Source: Mnemiopsis leidyi (taxonomy: Eukaryota; Ctenophora; Tentaculata; Lobata; Bolinopsidae). From it: a stretch of DNA of 26,495 nucleotides. Within the stretch, counting starts at the first letter, position 1, and every line of letters begins with the position of its first letter. The notes below the pieces were generated by a model that had not been told where the DNA came from, ran no database searches, and was given only the letters and a program-made list of their open reading frames with translations. The stretch covers positions 144,908-171,402 of the forward strand of contig JH153850.1 of assembly GCA_000226015.1 (NCBI GenBank), given 5' to 3'. The translations under genes and the position numbers were made by a program. Shown piece by piece: positions 1-10,691 of the stretch.

Positions 1-196
1 GAACCAATATTAAATCACTGTCTGTTATGAATTTCTATGAATCGGGTTATTTACATCTCGTTTTATTTCTTCAATTCAATTTCATAATATTGATGTATCT
101 CATCTAAAAAATCTTAGACAAAAATTCCGAAATTCAGTAAAAAAATTTCAAAATTCAATAAAAAATCGAAATAAAATTTTAAAAATTCAGTACAAA

Positions 197-305
197 ATCC
201 CGGTCGAAATCCCGGTAAATTTCACGATTTTGACCGGGACCGGGATTCCAAAAAAAAGGCTGATTTTGGCCGGGACCGGGATTTAGCCGGGATCCCGGTC
301 GATCC
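197..305. repeat. CCCGGTC / GACCGGG-rich degenerate repeat
   Basis: The motif CCCGGTC and its complement GACCGGG occur about eight times in roughly 110 bp, partly as direct and partly as inverted copies, including GACCGGGACCGGGATT and CCGGGATCCCGGTCGATCC. The flanks are very A/T-rich. Similar CCGGGAT-rich blocks occur in non-autonomous DNA transposons of many invertebrates, so this may be the end of such an element. No coding part or clear terminal repeat is visible, and the family is not assigned. Confidence 0.5.
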
Positions 306-667
306 TTGCTCATGATAGTACCACGTTATAGTCATAGATTAAGAGACATACTGTATAAGTATGAAAACTGCAATCCAACCGAAAAAGTCAAAAATAAATA
401 TAGACTTTTCTGAGTTGCCCCCCACCTATAATAATCATGAGTTGGCACTCATCCGAGGGGGTACTCATCCGTCAAAATTTCAATAACAAGTAACTATGGC
501 AATGGTAATAAGTAGTAACTATGACGATGGTCAGCCAGGCAGATGCCCTTCAATCGATTTCGGCTAAATCAAATTTTATTTCAGAAATTTGCCGGTCAGC
601 AGAGAAAACACAATTAGTCATGAAGTTAGAAGATTGAACTTTTACCGGAGAATTTCAGGAACAGAGC

Positions 668-2043
668 ATGTCCACTTTGAGGAGACACTTAGCTAAACTG
701 GCTGTGGAGTCCGGTAAGTGTCAATGTCACTGTCAAGTGGGTTTGATAATTCGTCTGTTCGACAGAGACTGTCTTTTTGTTTTGTTTTTGATATCTTTCA
801 GTGTAATTAATCCTCGCACACTCCAAGTCCAATGGAAACATCCCCCAAAAACTTTATTAAGTTAAAGTAATTGGAGGTTCTGGCCCAACGGTCATTGACT
901 TTAGTCAAAAGGGTGAGGCCCGCCATATTATTTACCGCGTTATACGATGCTATTATACCGGTTGAGTAAAACGTGGTATTTGCACATTGTTGTCGTATTA
1001 CATCACCCTTTTTCGTATTACATCACACTTATGGCCGTATTACATCACCCTTTTCGTATTACATCACCGCGTATTACCACACACTTAGTGATACGAGAGA
1101 ACGTCCTTTTTTCTGTTATCACTAGCAACTACCCGCACTGCCTGCTAATTTTACTTCCTAGATAATATCGTTACATGACTCTGAGGCCTGCTCCAAATTA
1201 TTGATACGAGAGAACGTCCTTTTTTGTTGTTATCATTAGCAGCTGCCCGCACTATATCTGCAATTTTTACTTGGTAAATTATATCGTTACATAACTCATA
1301 GTCATAAGTGCAAAGTAACAACATGTTTTCAACTCGGGCTCCGCCCTCGTTAAAAACGTATCATTATTCAACTCAGCCTTCGGCTTCGATGAATAATGAG
1401 ATTTACGCCACTCGCTACGCTCGAGGCGTAAATCATGTTACTTCACACTTACTCGTTATGACTATGTAACTTGATAATATGTTATATCAGTTTGAACTTA
1501 ACTTGTAGTTGTAGTACTTTAGTTTTAATACTTGTTTATGCACTTGCAGAATGCAGTTGCGTCTCTGATCTGACCTTATACTCATTATAGTCATAGTTAA
1601 AGTGATGACAAAAACTTTTTTTTAATTTCTTCATGACATTTTTTTTTCTACGTTAATTGATATGGCCGATCTTCGTTTTTATTCTTTTGCTAAACATTAT
1701 GCAGTAATCATAACAATTTTTCTACAGTTTCACCCACTACCTTTGAAGCTTTAAAATTATGAGAAAGGCGATTTAGAAAATTGTATCCATTCCTATTTTG
1801 ATTTAAGTAATAGTATAGTAGCAGACTGTCAAAAAACAAAACTAAAGAAAATTTGAAGATTCCCTCTTTCCTACAGATGTCCGTACGAAAGGTCCAATAA
1901 GAGGGGAGAAAAGAACCCCAACCAGGACAGAAGCGGTTAGTCCGGACAAAACACCGGCGCCTAAGTCTGGGGTTCTAGAGAGACGGAGAGATCGATCTGG
2001 ATCTGTTACTTCTGTTACCAGTGATTTGTTCACTGAGGCTGAG
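668..2043 (+). CDS. Two probable 5' coding exons, likely the start of the CNBD2-like gene
   Basis: Exon A (668-713) starts with ATG, codes MSTLRRHLAKLAVES and ends one base into a codon at a strong donor, GTAAGT. Exon B (1877-2043) follows a pyrimidine-rich acceptor (CTCTTTCCTACAG), starts with the two bases that complete the codon (GAT, Asp) and runs 55 open codons to the donor GAG|GTACTG in phase 0. Its peptide is basic and Ser/Thr/Pro-rich (EKRTPTRTEAVSPDKTPAPK; ends TSVTSDLFTEAE), typical of a disordered N-terminus. The exact phase match of A to B is the main support. Exon B ends in phase 0, which would fit the CNBD2-like exon at 4748 directly, or an intermediate exon. No other plus-strand gene lies between, so I infer these belong to that gene. 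They could instead form a separate small gene. Confidence 0.55.
994..1080. repeat. Short tandem repeat CGTATTACATCAC
   Basis: Five copies of CGTATTAC, four followed by ATCACC or ATCACA, start near 994, 1014, 1036, 1055 and 1070, spaced 15-22 bp. Any open frame here is a by-product of the repeat. It lies in the presumed intron between exons A and B and directly abuts the longer direct repeats downstream. Confidence 0.7.
1087..1298. repeat. Pair of diverged direct repeats of about 95 bp
   Basis: Copy 1 (about 1087-1180) and copy 2 (about 1201-1298) share GATACGAGAGAACGTCCTTT, then TTATCA-TAGCA, CCCGCACT and ATATCGTTACAT in the same order, with scattered differences. They lie between the CGTATTAC tandem and the foldback element, so the block 994-1467 may be one composite non-autonomous element. 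Confidence 0.7.
1291..1467. mobile_element. Foldback / MITE-like element with three internal hairpins
   Basis: The outer arms are inverted: 1298-1326 (ATAGTCATAAGTGCAAAGTA and onward to ACATG) pairs with 1434-1467, which reads CATGTTACTTCACACTTACT then CGTTATGACTATG. Inside are three hairpins. One at 1329-1351 has GGGCTCCGCCC at its tip. One at 1361-1399 has perfect 10-bp arms TCATTATTCA/TGAATAATGA and GCCTTCGGC at the tip. One at 1401-1433 has perfect 9-bp arms ATTTACGCC/GGCGTAAAT. No protein is encoded. The type (foldback, MITE or Helitron-derived) is inferred from structure only. Confidence 0.6.
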
Positions 2044-2416
2044 GTACTGTTTGTTTGTTTCTGGATCTGTTATTTCTGTTACAAGTGATTTGTTCACTGA
2101 GGCTAACGTACTGTTTGTTTGTTTCTGATCTGTTACTTCTGTTACCAGTGATTTGTTCGCTGAGGTACTGTTTTTTGTTTTTGGATCTGTTACTTCTGTT
2201 ACCAGTGATTTCTTCGCTGAGGTACTGTTTGTTTGTTTCTGGATCTGTTACTTCTGTTACAAGTGATTTGTTCACTGAGGCTAAGGTACTGTTTGTTTGT
2301 TTCTGGATCTGTTACCTCTGTTACAAGTGATTTGTTCACTGAGGCTGAGGTACTGTTTGTTTGTTTCTCGATCTGTTACTTCTGTTACCAGTGATTTGTT
2401 CACTGAGGTTTTGTTT
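1997..2416. repeat. Minisatellite of seven 57-64 bp units built on an exon end and its donor
   Basis: Units begin at GATCTG near 2000, 2064, 2127, 2184, 2242, 2306 and 2370, with lengths of 64, 63, 57, 58, 64 and 64 bp. The first unit is the last 45 bp of exon B (coding GSVTSVTSDLFTEAE) plus the first 19 bp of its intron, including the donor GTACTG. Later copies keep the exon-like part and a GTACTG. The unit length is not a multiple of 3, and read-through past the first donor meets a stop in the second unit, so later copies are intronic. Long open frames on both strands here are artefacts of the repeat. Confidence 0.85.
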
Positions 2417-2419
2417 TGT

Positions 2420-4091
2420 GTTTGTTTATTGTGTCTACACTTACAGTATCCTGTTTTTCCTTGTGTTTTGACCATTCTGTAGTAAGCCGTGAGGGCTGGT
2501 GTTAAGATAGCTTACAACTACAAGACACTATTGGGGATGCAAATCGAAACATATATGTAGTGGCCGTGTACTCGTAGACTGCAGATTTGACTTAATGTAT
2601 TTAAGTTTAACTCTGATTCTGTGGTGGTTTCTGATTGAGCACACACCGCATCCCTCCAAGACTATGCCATTTCCAAAGGAAGCATTGCTCCTGATTCCAG
2701 GTTTAATTTATGCCAACTTTGACATTTTCTTACACGAAATTTAATGAAATATTCGCTTATCAAGCTTCAAAACTTCTCTCATGACAATTATACAAGATAA
2801 GGTACAGTAAAAGTTGGCCCTAGTGACAAATGACCAAGAAGAAACTAGCAGCTAGAAATTCAAATTAGAGCGGGCGCGTAATGTTGCAAAGAGAGCTCAT
2901 GGTCCGAAACGTTCCTCCCAGCTCATGAGGTCGGTATATGTCTCCCTAATGTTCGTAATTGATGCCGTAGACCGATTGTTTATCAATTGACCTGGAAATT
3001 GGTGGTTCTAATCAGTCCAGTATTGTACTGTAATCCCTCTTATTGATTGTATAAGTGGCCTAGACGACATATCAGATGACTCGTTCATTTCGTCAAGTTT
3101 GAAGTCCGAACATATTTCTAGTCCTCCTTAACAGCCACAATTTTCTTCCAAATATCTGCTCATCAATGGCTAACGCTGTGATTTGTACTGATTAATCCTG
3201 ATCGTTTTCTGGTGGTCTATTAAAGCATTATACCTTCTTCAACACTAATGGCTATGTCATTTATAGATTTCGGTCTCTGAAAATTCATTACGTCGTACGT
3301 TATATTTTACAATCCCGATGTGTATTTTAAACTCATGATTGACTCTATGTAAAACACCGCATCAGGACGACTTATGCCATGGACTTAGCCTAATTGCATT
3401 ATTGTGTGCTTAGTGGTCATCCATCTAACTGAGAATTGTTGTTATGTGTTAACTTAGCTACCAAACCTTTAAGTATATGTATTTAGGTTCATCGTTTTCA
3501 AATCGTTCACCACTTGTTCAATTTCATTCGATGTTTTTGTTGGTGTAAAATTTATTCTAAATCTAATATGCTTAATACATTTTACGAAGAATTCTATGTG
3601 TAATGTTCTACTATAACTCTTCTACTGCATCTCACGGAACTATAAAGCTTTGTGAAGAGCTTTTCAGGCAGCATTATCAATTAAAAGGTTGATAGACACT
3701 TTGTTTATATCAGCCTAGAAACTACCAGTTTTAAGTTTGAATTGACATCCGATGCTAGTTAAGAATTTTTATGAGGCATTTGCTTAGTTTTAGTCTACTG
3801 AGCTGCTTAACTTGTGCTAGGGAAACTAGTATGAGATTCATCTCTCATAATTTTATTACAATCTCCCCTCTGAATCCTGATGAGCTGTAGATTATAGAAT
3901 CAGTTTCAACTTTCAATCACTTTCATTGCGATATTGTCACTTTTTGATATTCCTTTTAGTTACTGTCCTGTCGCCATGAGCTGTACATCCAATTTTGCTC
4001 GTTCATTCCTTACTTCAAGACACCAAGGACGCTAATCTGCAACTACAACTACAAGTACAAAGACGCAAAATAGCCGAATTCACTTAAAACG
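2420..4091. other. Stretch with no supported gene
   Basis: I see no convincing coding exon, RNA gene or element in most of this 1.7 kb. It is presumably intron between exon B and the CNBD2-like body. A weak exon candidate at 2650-2701 has plausible splice borders but an undecided frame. A short open stretch just after an AG at 4019 stops at about 4085. Confidence 0.5.
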
Positions 4092-7000
4092 ATGCCACAT
4101 TGGAGTAAAGTTAGGGAGTCCTGGCCCCTACTCACCAATCCCACTCCTCGTCCCACTGTCCCTCCTCGTCCCTCACGTCCCGAAATCGTCCCCAGATCGG
4201 GTTCTATCGGGACGGTGGGACGCTCCACACGTACCGGACACCGCGGTTCGGTAGGGACAGACCGCCGAACTTCCTCCGGCTCCGTCATCTCTGCAAAGAG
4301 GACTGTTGCTCGAGCCCCATCTCTCGGTTCTAGAGCAGGGAGCGGTCAAGCTAAGTCGGGTATGGTGCGAGGAGTGAGTGGAGGGAGCTTGTATTGGGGA
4401 CAGTTAGTGTCGGAGGGAGGTGAAAGTGAGGTGGCCAAGGAGGAGGAAGTCATGAAAAGACGACAGAAGGTGGTTCTTATGTTGTTGTTGTTGTTGTGTG
4501 ATGCTACTGCTAGTTAGTGTTACTGTTAATGTGTCGAGTAAAATTGATTAGGGAATTCTTCTCGGTAATACATGTATTTGTGAATGAAAATAATCACGAA
4601 TCTTGAATCTGAAATCAAAAGTACACATTGCTTAAGTAAATGCTCCCAAAATTGCTCTAAATCCTGGTATTCAACCAAAAATCAAACAGTGAATATGTTT
4701 AAGTTCTACGTTTAAGGAAGAACAGTTGATAAGATGAAATTTTACAGGCGAAAGACCGCTGGAAAAATATAGGAAAGTGTATCATAATGGTCAGCAACGT
4801 TGCTTCTGAGTTCCAAAAACTGTGAGTTTGAAATATTCATTTATCTATATTTTACTAACGATTATATACCTTGCTACCAATACTGCATATTTGATCTGCA
4901 TGACTAAGTAGATTGTGTCACCGCCTAGATTTCCTATAGAATTTGGAGAATAAGATGGCTACCAGGAGTTCTCTGGCTAGCTTTTTGAGCGTGAGAACCT
5001 CTAACTACAAGGCCATTTGACGTCAGATGGTCTAATTAATTATTACAGATACCCTGAACCTACAGACCTTAATTTTACTAATAATGCTAAGTTCTGGAGA
5101 GATTTGATGATAATCATATTTCACGTTGTATGCAGTAGTGACTTCTTCTTGTCCTCCAAGTTCGATAGTCGTAGTTCGTCAAACATGCGCAACACTGGTG
5201 CAGTGAGCATGCGGAATATTGAGTACATATACAGCACTGTTTAATAAGATGCACCGTGATTATTCACGTATTATTAGCTATTGTGTAAGGGAACGTTTAT
5301 TGTAAAACTGTAACATCGTTTAATGTATTTAGAACATCTCAGTTGCTTACTTCGAACATGAACTATATATATAGTTGCATAATTATTTTCGATTTAAAGT
5401 GACATACTATAATTGCTCGCTGGCCTCCCTGCGATACTTTAACATCTGTGAAAATCAAGATCTAAGCTCGACTTATAATTAAAAAGTCATTATTTGAAGC
5501 TTGTAATCTGCCGACTGTCTAGTGCACATAGATTTGAGTTTGACTAAACCACAGAACACATCGCGTACTTTAGTCTTAGATGTGCGATCTTCTGGAAATA
5601 ATTTTGATAATTTAGAACAGGTGTTTTTGACACCTGTTTCGAATTAGCTCGACGCGACGTCCTGTACTCAAACCTTAACCTTAGGATCACTTTGGCATCG
5701 TGTACATTTTTATTTTATCATATCCTTGGCCTTGTAGTTATTCTTGCTCTAGTTTTTTCTGTAAAAATTTTACAGCACTCGATTGTAGTAAAAGTATTAA
5801 GTATTTAGTTTGCTTGATAAATGCTTGCTTGCTCAAATTCATCTAGATAATGAACCGATTATGTTTTACTTGAATTCGAGGGCTATGTTCAAACCTATGA
5901 GTCGATTCTATTGATCTTTGATTGTGGGCTGTATAGTAAACATGTGTTTGTGCTTTTTTCAACCAAACAGATTTTTCATCCATCACACCAGCTCCATCTT
6001 GAGTTCGACATGGCTTGAACTTAATTAAGTAGTCCATTTTATTCAAATTTAAAAGTCAAACTGAAGCGAATCGTATAAAGTATTTGTACCTAAAAACTAA
6101 CACAACAAGCACCTGTACCATTAACATTTAACACTAACATGTTATCAGTGAAGTTACCCGTAAGGAGATAGAAAAGACACAAGACCAGATACAGTCCTAC
6201 TTGGAGCACAAGTTTGAAGTTGACAGACGGTTTATGTTTGACCCTTCTTTCTTCAAGAGGCCACGACAAGAGGTAGTTTAAGTAAGCTGTTTTTCGAGCT
6301 GTTAGTCAAGCTACGTAATAGTAAGCTAAACAAACAGCTCGACAATCAGCTTTTGTCTTTGGCATTTGTTTTTAATTACACTTTTTTGACGTTTAAATTT
6401 TGGAGTATTTAATTTCTACCTCAAATAACAAAAATCTTCACTCTATCTCCAATAACAAAATCCTGTTTCAGATTTTCTTCTCGCGTGACTTAGAGGAAGT
6501 GGGTAGGAACAGAAGGTTAAGAACTTCAGCCCAGATAAGATCCCTCAGACTTACTCTACGAGAATGCAGCTCTTTTGGTGCTTATCCTGAATATGTGAGT
6601 GGATATTTGAAGTGTATTCATCAGTCACCACACAATCGTGATATACCTCAATGTCAAGTCAATGAGGTATTTGCCTGATGATTAATACGTCGGTATAGCT
6701 TTGTAAGTATGTAGAATCTTTAATTTACATTGTAAATAACCCTGCAGGTCCAGACAGAGTTATGCAGAGTTGGACTATTAGAAAGATATGGTAGAGGAAG
6801 AGTGATACTTAGAGAGGGACATCTTCCTGGCAGAGTCTACTTCATCCTCTCTGGAACAGGTCAGATTTAGAGTCTACTTCATCTTCTCTAGAACAGGTTA
6901 AACTAAGAGTCTACTTCATCCTCTCTAGAACACGTTAGAGTCTACTTCATCCTCTCTAGAACAGGTTAGAGTCTCCTTCATCCTCTCTAGAACAGGTTAG

Positions 7001-10000
7001 ACTTAGACTCTACTTCATCCTCTTTAGAACAGGTTAGAGTCTCCTTCATCCTCTCTAGAACAGGTTAGACTTAGACTCTACTTCATCTTCTCTAGAACAG
7101 GTTAGACTTAGAGTCTACTTCATCCTCTCTAGAACAGGTTAGACTTAGACTCTACTTCATCTTCTCTAGAACAGGTTAGACTTAGACTCTACTTCATCCT
7201 CTCTAGAACAGGTTAGACTTAGACTCTACTTCATCCTCTCTGGAACAGGTTAGAGTCTACTTCATCCTCTATGAAACAGATTAGACTCTACTTAAGTTAC
7301 AATGTTACTTTGACCTAGTACACTCAATCTACCACTGTTATAATTAGTTTTTATCCTGAAGATTCCTTCCTGTCTAAAACAGATTTCGTATAATAAAAGA
7401 TAAAATTTCATACTGGACAAGAGCGAACTTACTCAAACTTTCTAGACCCTTAATTTTGATTTAACTTGACTCAGCTTCAGTTTGGCATCGTATTTCCTCG
7501 CCAGTCGCCTGATTCTCATTGTTTTCTAATGAACCTCTCGTAAACACTGTTTTGTATTTAGTTGTATTGACGAGGTTCAACAAGGAACTGAAAGAGGAGG
7601 AGACTCTACAGATCCTCAACAAAGGAGACATATTTGGAGATTCTGAAGTTCTGGAACAGACCATGAGAACTGCAACTGTAACAACAGCTTTGGATGCAAT
7701 GTTTTGGAGTGTGGAGGGTCAGGTAAGCCAAGTTATTACTTGTTGTAAACTTAAAGCATACATTGAGGACTACATTCCTTATACAATATACGGTACATGT
7801 ACAATACACGATGCAATTTCGTATTTCACTGTCACACTACACTATCAAAGCACATTCATCGCAATAAACTAAGAAAAAGGTCATGTCCATTGTTATTTTA
7901 ATGGATTCAGTATTTGTACTGTCCAGGACTTCAAGACCTCAATGACACGAAACTTGGAGGACCTCTACAAGACCCCCTGTTTTATCCACAAAACAACGAA
8001 CTGTAACTGTAACAAGCTGCTGCGTCACACACGGACCAGAAACTCTTCAACCATCACGGAGGATGGAGTGAGCCACACCCTCCCTGCAACACGTGGGGAG
8101 TGCGCGCCATCTGCACGTGCAGGCAGCGTGACCCGACACGGCTCTATTTCCGTGTCACGTGACACACCTCGGGGTTCTGCTGCTGATATCTCCCTGGCTA
8201 GAAGAGGTTCACTTGCACCAAATATGAGGAGTCCCTCAATCAGCGCCATGACTGCTAGATCAGCCATCCACTCTTTTCTGAGGTTTGTATTCATAGTATA
8301 GAAATTATCTTATTATCATACTTTTAGATACGAAGCTATAGTTTGAGCAACTAACAACTTTGAATTCTTATAGGAAACTGAACCTATAAGTATTTAATTT
8401 CTGATATTCTAATGGCATGATACACAAAAGCGGTATTATCAAACTAATCTGACAGCTCACTGAAGTGGTTCGAGAATCTGCCGACCGTCAAATTTCTGGA
8501 GGACCCAAAAGCAGCCACATTGGTGTACTTCAGGTAGAGCTTATTTCAGATATACTTACAGATACATAGTTATAGTTACACGGGCTTGAAGTAAGGTGCG
8601 CAATGCAGCTAAGCCTAAGCCTAATCCTTGAATTTAGGTTCGAGAGTAGCTTAGCCTCATGGCTTTTTCCAACGCGGATTCCAAAAAACTCAAATCTTAA
8701 ACTGATCACAGGAACAATAAGTGTATCGTCCAGAGTAGTTCCAACAACGACCTTCTCTGTTTTGTGAGGGGCGGGAAGTGTGACGTCATTACACGTATCA
8801 CCATAGAAACGAATGTGAGACCTCCCACAGCTATCTCCTGCTTTAATACGGGGATGAGATATCACGATCAGAAACCTAGGAAAATTCGGCCAGTGACCGG
8901 CATCATTCGCAACAGAGGTAGACGAAGATCATGAAACTTCAGTGAACTGGACATTTCGTCTGGCTAAACTATATGCCTTCAAACTCCGCAACTGGGAAGT
9001 TTTGTTTCAAGAGATAGAGTTTCATAATTAACTTCCCTAATTAACTAAAATGTGCAAACAATTTCAGACGACAGAATCTCAATAATATCCCGACCTGTAT
9101 CAGCACCGTGTAAAACTACCTCCCCATCCAAACCTAGAATACCTCCCTGCAAGATAGAGATAGACTCAAGTTGTCTTGACGATATCTCAGAGACTGTAAC
9201 TGATCTCAGCTCTTCTTCAAGCAAGCAGGTATTAAAGTTGTGTGGTGTGTTAGTGTATGTCAGATGTTAGACAAGAGAGCGAATTTGAGGGATGAATTGA
9301 CAAACCGATACTAATATACTCGATTTGCATGAATATCGGTGTTCCTTATCGAAACTTTTCTTCAGGGACTGAACAAGAAAGCAAGACCTGGGACTGCGGT
9401 ATCAGAAACCAAACGGAGATTACACAGCGCAAAAAGAGCACGTGCAGTGCAAAGAGCACGTGCAGTGCAAAGAGCACGTGCAGCACTACAACAAAGTTCA
9501 GCAAGTCAAGACCCAGCACTGCATCTACTAATAAAGACAGACATTCAACCAAGAGTACATCACCTATTAAACAGGCTAGTTCACATTCGATAAACTTATT
9601 GACTCAATAGTTCCAGTAACAATTATCCTTCTGTTTTATTTTTGCCTTTTTTACAACTCCAAACAAAAAATGTCAACTAAACATAAGTTCCAGTATTATT
9701 CCATCGAACCAAATCAATCCTATCGGTGAGCCTTACTGTTATGCTAACTTAAACCCTCAACAGAAGTTTCTAAAAGTGTGTACACTGGAAGAGGGCGACG
9801 TGTACGGACTAACGTCTCTTTTTGTAATAGACGGTGAACTGGAAACTAGTTTAGTCAGTAGGGGGTGTGAATGTGTTATTGTAAAGAAGGATACATTCCT
9901 GCTCCTGCTCAACAAGCAGGACAAGGATAATATCAAGGAGAAGGTTAGTAAGAGGAGAGCTGAATAACATGACTTTACTTTAGAATCTAGATATTATCAT

Positions 10001-10175
10001 TACATGTCTTGCTATTTGATGGAATGGTTGAATTATCAACCTAATATCCCAACCTTTTCAGGTCTTATTCTACCCATCCTACTCAGAGATGAAGAAAAAG
10101 TTACTCAATCTTTACTCTTGGTCGAATTATAAGGAAAACTTGCGTATCAAAACAGGTCGAAACAATCCTGGATGA
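4092..10175 (+). CDS. CNBD2: CNBD2-like protein with two cyclic-nucleotide-binding domains, 13 exons
   Basis: Exons chained by phase: 4092-4469 (provisional; true start may be the pyrimidine-rich acceptor at 4196 after upstream exons), 4748-4821, 6149-6272, 6472-6594, 6748-6859, 7562-7722, 7927-8282, 8456-8533, 8712-8917, 9068-9228, 9366-9554, 9764-9943, 10062-10175, giving about 751 residues from the provisional Met. CNB1 (about 215-320) shows LREGHLPGRVYFILSGTVVL and a phosphate-binding cassette, GDIFGDSEVLEQTMRTATV, with the key Arg kept and Asp where Glu is usual. A linker in exon 7 holds a PKA-type site, RRGSL (8200-8214). CNB2 is degenerate (FVRGGKCDVITRI, then EEGDVYGLTSLF and LVSRGCECVIVKK), split by about 110 basic, low-complexity residues. 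In mouse the family member (CRIS) binds cAMP and serves sperm formation; a ciliary or sperm role here is inferred. Human CNBD2 is about 576 residues. Confidence 0.82.
5616..5638. repeat. Small perfect hairpin in intron 2 of the CNBD2-like gene
   Basis: AACAGGTGT at 5616-5624 and ACACCTGTT at 5630-5638 form perfect 9-bp arms around TTTTG. The rest of the 1.3-kb intron shows nothing else I can name. It could be the remnant of a small inverted-repeat element or chance. Confidence 0.4.
6833..7292. repeat. Intron 5 minisatellite, 13 units copied from exon 5's end and donor
   Basis: Thirteen copies of TAC/TCC-TTCATC followed by CTCTAGAACAGGTTAG occur at alternating spacings of about 37-38 and 30 bp, with a partial copy at about 7286. 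The first copy is the real end of exon 5, coding RVYFILSGT plus the donor ACAG|GTCAGA at 6860. Later copies carry the exon-like 27 bp, mostly with TCTAGA in place of TCTGGA, and a look-alike donor ACAG|GTTAGA. Reading through the first donor meets TAG at once in frame, so only the first donor supports the protein. Confidence 0.88.
9435..9488 (+). repeat. In-frame 18-bp tandem repeat in exon 11
   Basis: Three copies of AGAGCACGTGCAGTGCAA, the last diverged at its 3' end, lie in frame in exon 11 and code RARAVQ-RARAVQ-RARAAL. The frame is fixed by the phase-0 splice joins on both sides (from SSSSSKQ into GLNKKARPGTA, and from IQPR into KFLKVCTLEEGD). The repeat adds a basic, Ala-rich segment inside the split second CNB domain. 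Confidence 0.8.
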
Positions 10176-10397
10176 ATTTGTTTAAGTTTTTCAATCTTCT
10201 TACCTTCTCTATATCATTTAAAGATATTTTCTAAGTTAGCTGTAAAATATATGGAAATGATGACACGGTAGTTTGGACACCACTTTGAACTTTTCGGACA
10301 TATTTAAGAAGAGAGTTACTTTCTTTATTGATGAACAAAGTAATTGATCTACGCGATATTTTGATTGTTAATAATTAATTCTTTTATAATATATCAT

Positions 10398-10403
10398 AAT
10401 AAA
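10398..10403 (+). terminator. Possible polyadenylation signal of the CNBD2-like gene
   Basis: AATAAA lies about 220 bases after the TGA at 10173-10175, in the 516-bp gap between the two convergent genes. No downstream GT-rich element was judged, and in an AT-rich spacer a chance match is quite possible. Confidence 0.35.
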
Positions 10404-10597
10404 AACATGCATTCTCAATTGGTTAGACTGTCACTATAAAAAAGTCTGATTAAAAATATGGCAAACATACGATATAGAACAATTACTAGAAAAATTTCCG
10501 TCTGAAAGTAGAAGATAAATCATACTCAATGAAAACAACAATATGTACATTCCGCTAATAAATAATAATGATAAAGCAGTGTTATATTTTCAACTCA

Positions 10598-10603
10598 TTT
10601 ATT
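10598..10603 (-). terminator. Possible polyadenylation signal of the CEP72-like gene
   Basis: TTTATT on the plus strand is AATAAA on the minus strand, about 90 bases beyond the minus-strand stop codon at 10692-10694. The spacing is reasonable for a short 3' UTR. The two convergent genes would then have closely spaced but non-overlapping ends. Confidence 0.4.
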
Positions 10604-10691
10604 TCTGAAGATTGGTCATTGTCTAGTAAACTCCAAATCCCATCTATGGGAATTTGCAATAACTGTTTATTAAAACCCATTCAGTCCCATT

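Noticed and set aside
1842-2482. Several open frames of 60-90 codons on both strands
   Set aside because: They arise from the 57-64 bp minisatellite; the unit length shifts frame and the products are repeats of the same short peptide.
2650-2701. Possible extra exon with borders TTGAG and CCAG|GTTTAAT
   Set aside because: Two frames are open and neither joins cleanly to both exon B and the 4196 acceptor; too short to support.
6833-7292. CRISPR-like array
   Set aside because: Units are contiguous degenerate copies of an exon end with no unique spacers, in an animal gene's intron.
8530-8865. 111-codon minus-strand open frame
   Set aside because: It covers CNBD2-like exon 9 on the other strand; exon 9 fits both neighbouring exons in phase, this frame fits nothing.
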